Source: Vibrio crassostreae
Lineage (GTDB): Bacteria; Pseudomonadota; Gammaproteobacteria; Enterobacterales; Vibrionaceae
DNA: 64,000 bases
NCBI RefSeq assembly: GCF_024347415.1
Contig: NZ_AP025477.1
Coordinates: forward strand, 620,001-684,000
Direction: 5' to 3'
Of the stretch, positions 36,130-45,707 are shown piece after piece. Below the pieces are notes generated by a model. The model ran no database searches, was not told where the DNA came from, and worked only from the letters and a program-made list of their open reading frames with translations. How positions within the stretch are numbered: position 1 is the stretch's first letter; the number at the start of each line of letters is the position of its first letter. Position numbers and translations under genes: made by a program.

Positions 36130-36662
36130 TCGTTAGCGTGATCTAACCAAATGCTTTAAAACGGTCTAAAAGTGAAATTATTTATATTTAGTCATGCACT
36201 ATTTATAAGACGTCGCTTTAGACCGTTTTTTATTTGAGCAATACATAGCACAACTGGCAAATATCTCACCTTAATTTCCCAACTTTTTAGTATTTTTTAA
36301 AACTAATTGCACAATAATGCCGATTTAATGAACAGCGGTTAGTCCCTGTAAACAAAGGGTTTGCGCAACTTAGCAAGAACGTTATCAACAGTTATCCACA
36401 AAAACGGTGGATAACTTTAGGGATAAGTTAACATCTATGTTTTAAGAGTACTGAGGCAGCCTTTATGTGGCGTCACTTAGGACAAATTTGACTGTTAGAA
36501 TAACCTTTAAAACTCTATCTGGAGTTATTGAGTCAAGAGATTATTTATGTTTTTTACATAGATATTAAATCCCGCCTATCTAAGACCTTGATAAAAATGT
36601 GTTTTAATTCATCGCAGAACAAAAGTAGAATAGCGGCAGTTAATCTTATTCTACAGAACACG
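36130..36662. other. 533-bp gene-free region with terminator-like stem and DnaA-box cluster
   Basis: Contains a long-range stem (AACGGTCTAAA...TTTAGACCGTTTTTT, about 36159-36229) that may terminate ybbP transcription, then the DnaA-box-like cluster listed separately, then AT-rich sequence leading to the oxidoreductase start. No convincing gene: the in-frame extension of the next gene back to 36528 lacks a ribosome site. Confidence 0.6.
36382..36426. promoter_or_regulatory. cluster of DnaA-box-like 9-mers
   Basis: In 45 bases: TTATCAACA (36382), TTATCCACA (36392, perfect consensus), and on the other strand TTATCCACC (36406-36414) and TTATCCCTA (36418-36426). The second and third form a 9-bp inverted repeat GTTATCCAC ... 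GTGGATAAC. There are few GATC sites, so it is not an oriC; DnaA titration, DnaA-controlled transcription, or a palindromic operator are alternatives. Confidence 0.5.
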
Positions 36663-38117
36663 ATGAACCACAACAAAACGGATACAAATCAACCTTCTAT
36701 TGCCATTGTTGGTGGTGGTATTGCCGGAACAACAAGCGCGATTCACTTTAGTGAGTTGGGTTTTAAGGTCACTATCTTGGAAAAAGGGCCGAGTTTGGTT
36801 AATGGTCCACCAATTTGCCACCTACACGCTGGCGGCAATTTGTATCGAGATATTTCTGTAGAGCAGTGTCTCCAGTTGCTCACGCAGTCAATTGATACTG
36901 TCCGCTTATTTCCTCATACGATCAATATCCGCCCGACAATCATAGCCGTTCCGCACAGTGATGGTGGAGAGCCGTTGGATCTGCTTCCTCGCCTTAAGAT
37001 AATCAAGAGCGCTTATGCCGAACTTGTTAAACAAGATAAGAGCAACCAAGTGCTTGGTGATCCGGAAGAGTATTACAAGCTGTACAGCAAAGAAGACTTA
37101 CTAGCACTTTCTACAAAAACTCAGCCTCTGAAACCAACATCGCTTGATGATTGGTGTATTCCTTTTGCCAAACATACGGATTTAGAGACCCTTAAGTATC
37201 CTGTTGCTATGGTTCAAGAGTATGGTTGGAGCGTATTCCGCTTATCTGCGACCGCTCAACTGTCTTTAGGGCAACAAGCTAACTGTACCGTGTTAACCAA
37301 TAGCCGATTACAATCTGTTGAGTCGACAGGTCAAGGTTGGTCTTTGACTTATACCGATGCCGAAAACCAAAGCTGCCAACTAACGACCGATTACTTGATC
37401 AATGCCAGTGGATTTGAAACAGGTATTGTGGACGACTTTGTTGGCTCTAAGCAGCAAAGACTGGTTGAGTTTAAAGCCGCATACGTTACAGAGTGGCCGT
37501 ATTCACAAGAATGCAAGGAAGAGTGGCCAGAGGTTATCTTCCATGGTCCGAGAGGCACTCCGCAAGGTATGGCCCAATTAACGCCGTATGCTGATGGTGT
37601 ATTCCAACTTCATGGTATGACAGAAGGGATTACTTTGTTTGAGGGAGGGCTTGTTTCATCATCAACAGACTCGTCACAGCCACAGTTGCCTTCGAAGTTG
37701 CTTAAGAAAATTGTATCGGGTTGGAGTGAAGAGCAGCTTGAATTAAGAACTCGCGCGGCAATAACGCATATGTCTCAGTTCATCCCAAGTTTCAGCTCTG
37801 CACAGGTAGGTGGCAAGCCTTTGTTTGGAGCGCAGCAAATACCAGGAACGGATCCTAGCTTAAGAGCTTCAGACGTCTCATTCTGTGGTGAACGCTATGC
37901 TCGACTTGAAGTAGTGAAAGCTTCTTCAACATTAGAAGCGGCACAAAAGGTTGCTGAGCAATGGTTTGATGTATCAGAGGCGGTATCTATTGAAGATATG
38001 CACTCAGTGACAATGTCACTTAATCTAAATGATATTGAGAACCGAGCAATAGATTTGACCAAAGAACGCGGATACCCAGAAGCGCTTGCAAAAGTGTCAG
38101 GCCAAGATCACGCTTAA
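36663..38117 (+). CDS. FAD-dependent oxidoreductase (DAO-type)
   Basis: 484 residues from the ATG at 36663 (MNHNKTD...). The N-terminal dinucleotide-binding fingerprint IAIVGGGIAGTTSAIHFSELGF...LEK is at about 12-40, and a second FAD contact (LINASGFETG) in the middle. It belongs to the D-amino-acid-oxidase-like flavoprotein group, whose substrates include amines and amino acids; no specific call possible. Monocistronic; the promoter would be next to the DnaA-box-like cluster. A matS site lies near its 3' end. Confidence 0.85.
   Translation: MNHNKTDTNQPSIAIVGGGIAGTTSAIHFSELGFKVTILEKGPSLVNGPPICHLHAGGNLYRDISVEQCLQLLTQSIDTVRLFPHTINIRPTIIAVPHSDGGEPLDLLPRLKIIKSAYAELVKQDKSNQVLGDPEEYYKLYSKEDLLALSTKTQPLKPTSLDDWCIPFAKHTDLETLKYPVAMVQEYGWSVFRLSATAQLSLGQQANCTVLTNSRLQSVESTGQGWSLTYTDAENQSCQLTTDYLINASGFETGIVDDFVGSKQQRLVEFKAAYVTEWPYSQECKEEWPEVIFHGPRGTPQGMAQLTPYADGVFQLHGMTEGITLFEGGLVSSSTDSSQPQLPSKLLKKIVSGWSEEQLELRTRAAITHMSQFIPSFSSAQVGGKPLFGAQQIPGTDPSLRASDVSFCGERYARLEVVKASSTLEAAQKVAEQWFDVSEAVSIEDMHSVTMSLNLNDIENRAIDLTKERGYPEALAKVSGQDHA
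38007..38019. promoter_or_regulatory. matS site (second copy)
   Basis: GTGACAATGTCAC, identical to the copy at 34151 and a perfect match to the MatP consensus, inside the 3' part of the oxidoreductase gene. Confidence 0.75.
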
Positions 38118-38149
38118 TAGCCAATCATCATCGACTGCGCTTAACTTCT

Positions 38150-38184
38150 CCAATTCGGCTTACCGTAATAGATAAGCCGATTCT
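38150..38184 (+). terminator. probable terminator of the oxidoreductase gene
   Basis: TCGGCTTA CCGTAATAGA TAAGCCGA stem followed by TTCTTCATT; T-run weak. Also convergent with the pxpC end. Confidence 0.55.
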
Positions 38185-38286
38185 TCATTCAAACGCCAGC
38201 TTAGATACCGAGACTCATCTAAACTACATCTTCCTAGCTAATTATTCTTAGCTACATAACAATTAGCATATAACACATAGCAAAAA

Positions 38287-39237
38287 CTAATAGCCGAAAA
38301 ACTGAGCCCATTGGCACCAAACATCTTGCAAGCCTAAGCGATCGCCTTTGCTGAACGATATCTCATGTCCCGGTTTGGCTTGTGCCAAGCGCGGTAAATC
38401 GATTCTGGCGATACATCCAATCTTCGGGTAACCACCTATGGTCTGTCTGTCATTAAGCAACACGATAGGTTGTCCATCTTGAGGGATTTGAATTGCACCT
38501 AAGGCAATGCCTTCTGACAACAGCGAAATGTCAGGCGATTCGACGGGGTCGCCACTGAGTCGATAACCCATCCGATTAGAATTTTGATCAACATGATACT
38601 GCGCGTTATACAAAGTCTCTCTTGCTGAATCGGAGAATAGCTCGCTTTGATAGCCTTCAATAACTCGTAGGTTCACGGGCAGGTTGTAATTAGGCGTGTA
38701 TCTGAAGGTAACACTCAACGCTTTGAATGGACGAGAAAGTGGGTGTTGGGTAAATGCTATTTGTTGACCTTGCTGGCATGACTCTCCATCTTGCATTAAT
38801 CCACCAATCTTTTCACGAGTCACCGTAGAGCAGCTATGAAGAGTTGATGGAACATCAAAGCCGCCTTTAATGGCTAAATACGCCCTTAAACCATTTTTAG
38901 GTAAACCAAATGAGAGGACTTGCCCCTTAAAAGCTTGAAAAGTGCGCCAGTTAGCCTGTGGTTTACCATCAAGTTTCGCTTGTAAATCTCCCCCGCATAA
39001 AGCCATCTCGCAATCAAAATCAATTCGTAACGAGCATTGCCCAAGCGTGATTTCCAACGCCGCTTGGTTTACTGGGTTGCCCAATAGGTGATTGGCCCAG
39101 CTATAAGAGTAATCATCAACCGGTCCACCTTGCGTTAATCCTAGATGAGCAACACCAAATCGCCCGAAGTCTTGTATCAAACTCAACGGACCGGGCTTAA
39201 TCACGGTCAGTGTTGGTCTAGCGTTTGTCTTAGCCAT
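38287..39237 (-). CDS. pxpC: 5-oxoprolinase subunit PxpC (biotin-dependent carboxyltransferase family, KipA-like)
   Basis: 316 residues with the family opening IKPGPLSLIQDFGRFGVAHLGLTQGGPVDD and the later DRQTIGGYPKIG. With PxpA and PxpB it forms the ATP-dependent 5-oxoprolinase that opens pyroglutamate to glutamate. Its start overlaps the pxpB stop by 8 bases, indicating translational coupling. Last gene of the reverse-strand pxpABC order. Confidence 0.93.
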   Translation of the reverse strand: MAKTNARPTLTVIKPGPLSLIQDFGRFGVAHLGLTQGGPVDDYSYSWANHLLGNPVNQAALEITLGQCSLRIDFDCEMALCGGDLQAKLDGKPQANWRTFQAFKGQVLSFGLPKNGLRAYLAIKGGFDVPSTLHSCSTVTREKIGGLMQDGESCQQGQQIAFTQHPLSRPFKALSVTFRYTPNYNLPVNLRVIEGYQSELFSDSARETLYNAQYHVDQNSNRMGYRLSGDPVESPDISLLSEGIALGAIQIPQDGQPIVLLNDRQTIGGYPKIGCIARIDLPRLAQAKPGHEISFSKGDRLGLQDVWCQWAQFFGY

Positions 39238-39982
39238 TTACGATGCCTCCACCCAAATCTGCAAATTCTTGTTTTGAAATCGCGATGAAACGAACGGTGT
39301 CACCAACATTAAGCAGAGACAATGGTCTTTGAGTAATATCGGCGTTCTTCAATTGGCTATGATCGAACAACGGAAGCGGGCAATTACCAATAATATTCCA
39401 GCCACCCGGCGAGTCCGAAGGGTACACAGCTGTTTTAGTATCCGCGATGGCGATACTGCCTTTGGGCACATTTAAACGGGGTGTAGAGTGACGGGGCAAA
39501 GCAAGCTCATTAACCACATCAGACATAAACGCAAAGCCAGGCATAAACCCAATAGCAGTGACGCTGTATGTCTGTGAGGTGTGATATTGAATAATATCGA
39601 CCAGCGATAAGCCTTTGTCTTGATACCTGTCTAAATCGAGCGCCGTTTCTGGTGAATAATAGGCAGGAAGCTCAATCGTATTACGAGTTTTACTAACACT
39701 AGAAAAGGACGATAGAGCGTGATTCATCAAATTATTGAGTTGTTCAATGAGCTGCTGTTCTGATATTCGATAAGGTAGGTAATCGACCAATATTGTTTGG
39801 TAAGCCGGCGTCACATTCATCAACACCGATGCTAAATTTTGGCGAATGGCATCGGAAAAGTGAGCCATATACTGCACATATTCAGCGCTAGATTGATTAT
39901 TTGAAGGCGATAGCGTCAAAGTCACCAAAACGCTGCATTCCGCGACTGGCGCTATATTGAATTCAATCTTATTCGTCGTCAT
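39230..39982 (-). CDS. pxpB: 5-oxoprolinase subunit PxpB (KipI-like)
   Basis: 250 residues from the ATG at 39982. Hallmarks are the GFMPGFAFMSDV and LPRHSTPRLNVPKGSIAIA segments and PSDSPGGWNIIGNCPLPLFD, typical of the AHS1/KipI family. Part of the 5-oxoprolinase complex. An extension to 40060 has no ribosome site. A 163-base gap separates it from pxpA, larger than usual, with no gene in it. Confidence 0.92.
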   Translation of the reverse strand: MTTNKIEFNIAPVAECSVLVTLTLSPSNNQSSAEYVQYMAHFSDAIRQNLASVLMNVTPAYQTILVDYLPYRISEQQLIEQLNNLMNHALSSFSSVSKTRNTIELPAYYSPETALDLDRYQDKGLSLVDIIQYHTSQTYSVTAIGFMPGFAFMSDVVNELALPRHSTPRLNVPKGSIAIADTKTAVYPSDSPGGWNIIGNCPLPLFDHSQLKNADITQRPLSLLNVGDTVRFIAISKQEFADLGGGIVNG

Positions 39983-40145
39983 TTCGTTTCCATACGTTTG
40001 TTTGTTTGCCCTTTGTTTGCTTACTTGGCATGTCTCACTTCCGCGAATAAACCAATACAAAGCAATTGAATCTTACGAGCGATTGATTAGGTGCTTGGTT
40101 AGGCGAACGAACAGGCCATGCGTCATACCAATCACACGCTTCATA

Positions 40146-40889
40146 CTAATTAAAAGCGTTGAGGTCTTGTCTAATTTTTCTAATTAATGCAATAGATTGA
40201 GGGTTATCGCCATGAACACAGATGGTATCGGCTTCAATAGGCAGTCTTTCGCCCTCTAAAGTCGTGACTGAGCCATAGTTAATGATTTGCATGACTTGGT
40301 TATAGATATCGTCTTGATTGACGTAAACCGAGCCTTTTTGAGTACGTGGTGCTAGTTGCCCGTTGTTCAAATAGGCACGGTCGGCAAACGCTTCAAACAA
40401 GAGAGGCAAGTCATGATCGTCAGCAATATCCAAATACTGTTGATTGTCTGATGAAGAGAGGATCATCAAGGGGATGTTAAATTCAGCGACTGCTTGGGCT
40501 ACCGCATTAAACACATCAATGTTCGCCATCATATCGTTATAAAGGGCGCCATGAGGTTTTACATAGCCAACAGAGGTGTGGTGATAGCGACATAGAGCTT
40601 GTAGTGCACCGACTTGATAGCAAACCAGCTCACTGATTTCATCCATAGTGTGTGGAATGGAGCGGCGTCCAAAACCAACTAAATCTTGATAACCGGGATG
40701 AGCACCAATTTGAGTGTGGTAGTGCTGAGCCAGTTTTATCGTCTTGGACATAACGTGTGGATCAGACGCGTGAAAACCACAAGCGATGTTTGCCATATCG
40801 ACCCATTCCATGACCGACTCATCATCGCCCATCTTCCAATTGCCGAAACTTTCTCCCATGTCGCAATTAAGCAAAATCTTCGTTGTCAC
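40146..40889 (-). CDS. pxpA: 5-oxoprolinase subunit PxpA (LamB/YcsF family)
   Basis: 247 residues, starting ILLNCDMGESFGNWKMGDDE and containing ANIACGFHASDP and YVKPHGALYND, the LamB/YcsF signatures with metal-binding Asp/His residues. First gene of the pxpABC set degrading 5-oxoproline, a spontaneous glutamine/glutathione by-product. Confidence 0.94.
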   Translation of the reverse strand: MTTKILLNCDMGESFGNWKMGDDESVMEWVDMANIACGFHASDPHVMSKTIKLAQHYHTQIGAHPGYQDLVGFGRRSIPHTMDEISELVCYQVGALQALCRYHHTSVGYVKPHGALYNDMMANIDVFNAVAQAVAEFNIPLMILSSSDNQQYLDIADDHDLPLLFEAFADRAYLNNGQLAPRTQKGSVYVNQDDIYNQVMQIINYGSVTTLEGERLPIEADTICVHGDNPQSIALIRKIRQDLNAFN

Positions 40890-41059
40890 GTGGTGCTAAT
40901 CCTTTACGTTGAGGTAAGTAATGACGGTCTTATAAATACCATAAATAAACAGTGACCTAACTCATACTTTCGATACCGTAAATTTACCAGTATGGCATTT
41001 CATATATAGTTGAGCTATTGATTAAAGGATTAATATCTATCTGTATATTAGGTGAGCAC

Positions 41060-43123
41060 ATGATATCCCGCCAGGTTTGCTTAGGACTAGCATTAACGAC
41101 ACCTGTTTTTGTCTATGCTCAAGAAAACTCTCTAGACCAACTCATGTCGATGAGTCTTGAAGAGCTGTCGATGTTAGATGTCGAAATGGAAACGGCTTCG
41201 AAAGTGACACAAAAACTCACTGACATTCCCTCGTCGGTGTATGTGCTTTCTAATGAGCGAATTCAGCGCAGTGGGGCAAAAACCATTGCGGAAGTCCTAA
41301 CGCTTGTCCCTGGACTCAAAGTAACTAAGTTTAACGAAACCTCATGGTTTGTTTCTGCCCGTGGTTTTCATGATGGGCTGTATAACAAGATGCTCGTGAT
41401 GATGGATGGACGAAGCTTGTTTAGCCCAGTCTATGGCGGTACGTATTGGAGCGACGTTGATTATGTACTTGCCGACATCGAACGCATCGAAGTACTAAAA
41501 GGTCCCGGCGGAACAATTTGGGGAGGCAACGCGGTTAATGGTGTTGTCAATATCATTACTAAGTCTGCCAATGATACGCAGGGGACTTATCTCTCAGGTG
41601 TCGCTTCTAATACTGATAACTATGAATTTAGTGTTCGTCAGGGATTAAGCCTCAACGACAGTGTGAATGCTCGTGCCTTTTATAAGTACCGAGAAGAACC
41701 CACATATCGCACAAACGAATCTGAAAAATGGAAAGCACAAACGGCAGGGATGGTATTTCAGCCAAGTAATGCTGAAGAAAGTTGGTCATTACGTATTGGT
41801 GGTGAGAAAAGCTTTTATGAGTCGGAGTTGTATACGTTCCAATATGATAATTCAGGATCGTTTGTCGGATCACAAGCCAACGATTTTGATAATAAAAGCC
41901 AATCTGTTTATATCCAGTTCAACGATTCTCGCCATTTTGATGAAAGTTCGACACTCTCATATTCGTTATGGGGTGAATATAATGAGGATAACGCGCCAGA
42001 CGCTCCGGGAAGCTATTCGACCATCGATTTTGACTCTACTTATATCAACCAACTATCGGCAAACCATCAGCTAACACTCGGGGGTGGCCTGCGATATATG
42101 TACCTTGATTTCTCCTCTAGCCAAGTTTCGGACGTGGATTGGTACAATCCCGATTACTACGGTAGAGCCTACAATATCCAATCTGCTAACGATTATATTG
42201 CGAACGCATTTGTACAGTCTCAAATTCAAATGACAGAAGCGCTATCGATAACTCTTGGCTTCAAGGCAGAACACTTTACACAGAATGACTCGACAGAACT
42301 TTCACCTCAACTACGCGGTTTATATCAGCTAAATCAACGCCATTCTGTTTGGGCTGGCTTGAGTCGTGCGGTGGTTGCTCCTTCTTATATGGATTCAAAC
42401 TCCACATATTACTTCAACAGTTACTATGCTGATTCTAACGACAGCTACCTTGATGTCTATAAATCGAATTCTGACTTGGAAACAGAGAGCGTCGTAACGG
42501 CGGAAATGGGTTATCGCTACTCAAACAATTCAAATTTCGAACTCGATGCGACGATATATCTGAGTGAACATGACAACCTTCGCTTCCACAGTTATGACCC
42601 AAATGATATCCCCGCGAATCATGTCTATGTCGGTGTGCTGTCTGATGATTATAAAGCGAAAACATATGGCTTGGAGTTAGGCGCAAGCTATCAGCTCACT
42701 CAAGATATTACCAGTTACTTGAGCTATGCCTACACAACATTAGAGGGAAAAAACAAAGGTGATGACCCTAAATCTAGTCCTCAAACGAGTGTTTATTACG
42801 ATATTGATAATGAACATTTAGCCACGGCACAGTTGATGTGGAATATCACAGAAAGTTGGCAATTCGATGTGATTGGCCAGTACATTAATGTGAATTACCC
42901 AGACTATTGGGTAGCAGGCGATGGCACTCAATATGAATCGCAGTCTTACCCACATGAAATAACCTTTGATGCGCGTCTCGCATGGAAAAAGTCGTCCGCA
43001 GCGCCTTTAGTTGAAGTGGTTGTTGAAAACATAGGTAAGAGTGACGGCTATCAAGCTGAATTCACATCTCAGAAAAGCGTCAATCAAGAATCGGTGTATG
43101 TGAGGACCTCTCATGAATTCTAA
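41060..43123 (+). CDS. TonB-dependent outer-membrane receptor, linked to c-di-GMP signalling
   Basis: 687 residues from the ATG at 41060 (GGTGAG upstream). Signal peptide (VCLGLALTTPVFVYAQ), a short N-terminal segment with LDQLMSMSLEELSMLDVEM, then the plug domain (TDIPSSVYVLSNERIQRSGAKTI...; PGGTIWGGNAVNGVVNIITK) and a beta-barrel ending in SHEF. The MSLEEL-type start is typical of receptors encoded with YfiR and a diguanylate cyclase. Overlaps the YfiR-like gene by 11 bases. Ligand unknown; no Fur box seen upstream, which argues against simple iron control. Confidence 0.9.
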   Translation: MISRQVCLGLALTTPVFVYAQENSLDQLMSMSLEELSMLDVEMETASKVTQKLTDIPSSVYVLSNERIQRSGAKTIAEVLTLVPGLKVTKFNETSWFVSARGFHDGLYNKMLVMMDGRSLFSPVYGGTYWSDVDYVLADIERIEVLKGPGGTIWGGNAVNGVVNIITKSANDTQGTYLSGVASNTDNYEFSVRQGLSLNDSVNARAFYKYREEPTYRTNESEKWKAQTAGMVFQPSNAEESWSLRIGGEKSFYESELYTFQYDNSGSFVGSQANDFDNKSQSVYIQFNDSRHFDESSTLSYSLWGEYNEDNAPDAPGSYSTIDFDSTYINQLSANHQLTLGGGLRYMYLDFSSSQVSDVDWYNPDYYGRAYNIQSANDYIANAFVQSQIQMTEALSITLGFKAEHFTQNDSTELSPQLRGLYQLNQRHSVWAGLSRAVVAPSYMDSNSTYYFNSYYADSNDSYLDVYKSNSDLETESVVTAEMGYRYSNNSNFELDATIYLSEHDNLRFHSYDPNDIPANHVYVGVLSDDYKAKTYGLELGASYQLTQDITSYLSYAYTTLEGKNKGDDPKSSPQTSVYYDIDNEHLATAQLMWNITESWQFDVIGQYINVNYPDYWVAGDGTQYESQSYPHEITFDARLAWKKSSAAPLVEVVVENIGKSDGYQAEFTSQKSVNQESVYVRTSHEF

Positions 43124-43649
43124 ATGGCTTAAGCACCGCATTAAGCTCGGTTTCTTTAAATTAGGCCTTGCCGCTTTAACGATGCTTATTATGCCTTTGA
43201 ATACCTCGGCAGCTAGCTTCAAACCTTATGAAGTGAAAGCGGTGTACCTTTTTAGAATTGCGAATTTTATACGTTGGAATGATGAAAGCTCAATGAACGC
43301 TGTGAACTTTTGTGTGATTGGCGATGAAAAGGTAAGCCAAGTGCTGACGTCAATTACAGAGGGGAAATCTATTCGTTCGCTCGCTATCCAAGTTCAACAG
43401 TCGATTACTTCTAAGTGTGATATTACGTATTTGTCTGACCGTAAAAATGACCAATTCCTTAGTCAAGAGCACTCCCCACATACTGTGACAATCAGTGATA
43501 TCCCTAACTTTACAGACTTAGGTGGAGTCATTGAGCTTACTCACATTGATAATAAGCTCAAACCTAAGATCAATCTCGAGAATGCAAGGCGCGGTGACTA
43601 CGTCATTGGCTCAAACCTGTTACGAATCGCTATAGTGGAGGACCAATAA
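43113..43649 (+). CDS. YfiR family (DUF4154) periplasmic protein
   Basis: 178 residues: signal peptide (LAALTMLIMPLNTSAAS), then the YfiR/DUF4154 domain beginning YEVKAVYLFRIANFIRW and containing FCVIGDE and a C-terminal INLENARRGDYVIGSNLLRIA. YfiR-type proteins repress a partner membrane diguanylate cyclase from the periplasm. Its stop overlaps the start of the cyclase gene (TAATG), so stoichiometric synthesis is likely. Confidence 0.92.
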   Translation: MNSKWLKHRIKLGFFKLGLAALTMLIMPLNTSAASFKPYEVKAVYLFRIANFIRWNDESSMNAVNFCVIGDEKVSQVLTSITEGKSIRSLAIQVQQSITSKCDITYLSDRKNDQFLSQEHSPHTVTISDIPNFTDLGGVIELTHIDNKLKPKINLENARRGDYVIGSNLLRIAIVEDQ

Positions 43650-45622
43650 TGCTGTCTTTCATTAATAATATATCGATAAAAAACAAGTTGATATTACCGA
43701 TTATCATCTTCATCACGGTTACTTTGGTGACAATTCAATCGGTAAATTACACTGTCACGTTTGAAAGAGAAAAAGAAAGCCTGATCCAGCGAGTTAAAGT
43801 GTTAGCACAAGGTGTTGCTTATAATCTACAAGCCGCGATTCTATTTGAGGACAAATCTTCGGCTCAAGAGATTTTGTCAGCTTTCGTTGCAGATAAAGAT
43901 ATTGTCAGGGTCAAACTCTATGACATTAACGAACAGCTATTTGCTAGCTACCAAGTGAACAACACATTGGTTCCAAGGCCGAACGCAGATGAATTAGACG
44001 ATATCGCGGATCATCAATTTGCCATCTCTGAGCATTTCATCTTCTTGCTCGTTCCTGTGACGCTGGATGACGCTGTTATCGCGAACTTGAGAGTGACAAT
44101 ATCAAAAGAGACGTTTAATTCAATCTTAACGAATATTTTCAAGGTTGCAGCCGTCTATCTTCTGTTTCTGGTGATCTTAGGCGGCGTGCTGGTCAAATTG
44201 GTTCAACGCTTGATTATCGAGCCGATGTTTGACCTCAATGACGCGATGCAAGCCTTTATCGAACGCCGATCAGAGCAGCCAAAATTAGTCGTAACCAACC
44301 GCGATGAGATTGGGGAGCTGGTTCGAGCTTTTAATACCATGCTTGAAAGGCTTCAACACCGGGACAACCAAATCAATTTTACACTGGATAAACTCCAAGA
44401 AGAGAAGTCGTTCGCGAATGAGGTCATTGAGACCGTTCAGCACTCATTGTTGGTTGTAGATGAAAAAGGGGTCATCGTTCATGCAAATGCAGCCACTCGC
44501 GATATTTTTAAGTGCTCGGAAGCCTTTCTTGAACACTTGTTGATCCAAGAGTTGATCGTAACCAAGCAAGTTGGGTTCTTACAAGATGTTATCAACGCCA
44601 ATATTGAACTGAATGACGAATTGCTGGAAACCACTGATCTCTTTCAATCTAAACGTTGGCTTCGAGTGAGTAGCCGTTCATTGTCAAAACATGGCCGTAT
44701 CCTTTATGCAATTCAAGATGTCACGAACATCGAAACGGCAATGAGCCGCCAACGTATTGCGGCCGGTGTTTTTGAGAATAGTAAAGACGGCCTAATCGTA
44801 CTTAACTCGTCCAACGTAATTACCATGGTAAACCCAGCGGTCACTGAACTACTGGGGTATCACGCCGATCTGCTGGTGGGCAAAACACCATTTGAAGTAT
44901 TTTCTTGGCAACAGTTTTCGTCACTCATGCCGACTATTCGCAGCTCATTGGAAAATTATGGGCAGTGGCAAGGCGAAGTGTGGGAGAAAAGCGCATCCGG
45001 CACGTTAGTCCCTATGTTTGTCAAAGTGAATAGAGTTGCCTCAGACAACGAAAAAGACGAGTTTGATATGGTGTTAACTCTGTCTGATTTATCTAACGTT
45101 AAAGAGATGGAAAGACTCGAACACTTAGCTCATCACGACGCATTAACCGGGTTAGCGAATAGAGCGCAACTGTATAAAGTTATGGATGATGTTGTCACGT
45201 CGAGCCACTATTCAAATCAGCATTTTGCGGTTATCTACTTGGATTTGGATGGCTTCAAAGAAGTGAATGACAACTATGGACACGATGCAGGTGACGAAAT
45301 CCTGAAAGAAGTGTCAAACAGGTTGTTATCTCAGGTAAGAGCGGGAGATTTGGTTGCACGTTTGTCGGGAGATGAATTTGTACTTATTATTAAGCAGACA
45401 AACAAAATCTTATTAGCGAAGCTAGCCGAACGTTTGTTAGAGCTTATCGGGCAAGAAGTGAATTATAAACAGCGTTCGCTTCATGTTGGAGCGAGCTTGG
45501 GCATACACTTAGTTGACGGTTTGGAGCGTGATATCGACGTGATTCTAAAGGTTGCCGATGAAGCGATGTACGAAGCGAAACGCAAAGGAAAAGGTCAATT
45601 TGTGTTCTCTCGTGATAGTTAA
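43649..45622 (+). CDS. membrane diguanylate cyclase (YfiN/DgcN-like with two PAS domains)
   Basis: 657 residues: two membrane helices (about 13-33 and 168-190) flank a periplasmic CHASE8-like sensor; HAMP about 190-245, PAS about 255-360 and 375-485, GGDEF about 495-655. The active site reads SGDEF (RLSGDEFVLII), an accepted variant, so c-di-GMP synthesis is expected. The last two steps of the operon (YfiR-like repressor and cyclase) mirror Pseudomonas YfiR-YfiN, with a TonB receptor replacing YfiB as outer-membrane input. Confidence 0.92.
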   Translation: MLSFINNISIKNKLILPIIIFITVTLVTIQSVNYTVTFEREKESLIQRVKVLAQGVAYNLQAAILFEDKSSAQEILSAFVADKDIVRVKLYDINEQLFASYQVNNTLVPRPNADELDDIADHQFAISEHFIFLLVPVTLDDAVIANLRVTISKETFNSILTNIFKVAAVYLLFLVILGGVLVKLVQRLIIEPMFDLNDAMQAFIERRSEQPKLVVTNRDEIGELVRAFNTMLERLQHRDNQINFTLDKLQEEKSFANEVIETVQHSLLVVDEKGVIVHANAATRDIFKCSEAFLEHLLIQELIVTKQVGFLQDVINANIELNDELLETTDLFQSKRWLRVSSRSLSKHGRILYAIQDVTNIETAMSRQRIAAGVFENSKDGLIVLNSSNVITMVNPAVTELLGYHADLLVGKTPFEVFSWQQFSSLMPTIRSSLENYGQWQGEVWEKSASGTLVPMFVKVNRVASDNEKDEFDMVLTLSDLSNVKEMERLEHLAHHDALTGLANRAQLYKVMDDVVTSSHYSNQHFAVIYLDLDGFKEVNDNYGHDAGDEILKEVSNRLLSQVRAGDLVARLSGDEFVLIIKQTNKILLAKLAERLLELIGQEVNYKQRSLHVGASLGIHLVDGLERDIDVILKVADEAMYEAKRKGKGQFVFSRDS

Positions 45623-45707
45623 TAGCCACAGGCGTTTGTGGGCATTGTCTAAGTTGTTGTATCATAAGTGATAGGTTGAATAATTTTAATTAAAAGGTCT
45701 GCTAAGC

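Noticed and set aside
36382..36426. The DnaA-box cluster as a replication origin (oriC or chromosome II origin)
   Set aside because: Few GATC sites, no unwinding element or origin genes (gidA, mioC, rctB, parAB) and terminus-type sites nearby.
36528..36662. Extending the FAD oxidoreductase start back to 36528
   Set aside because: The added 45 residues have no ribosome site and precede the conserved dinucleotide-binding start; ATG at 36663 fits the family.
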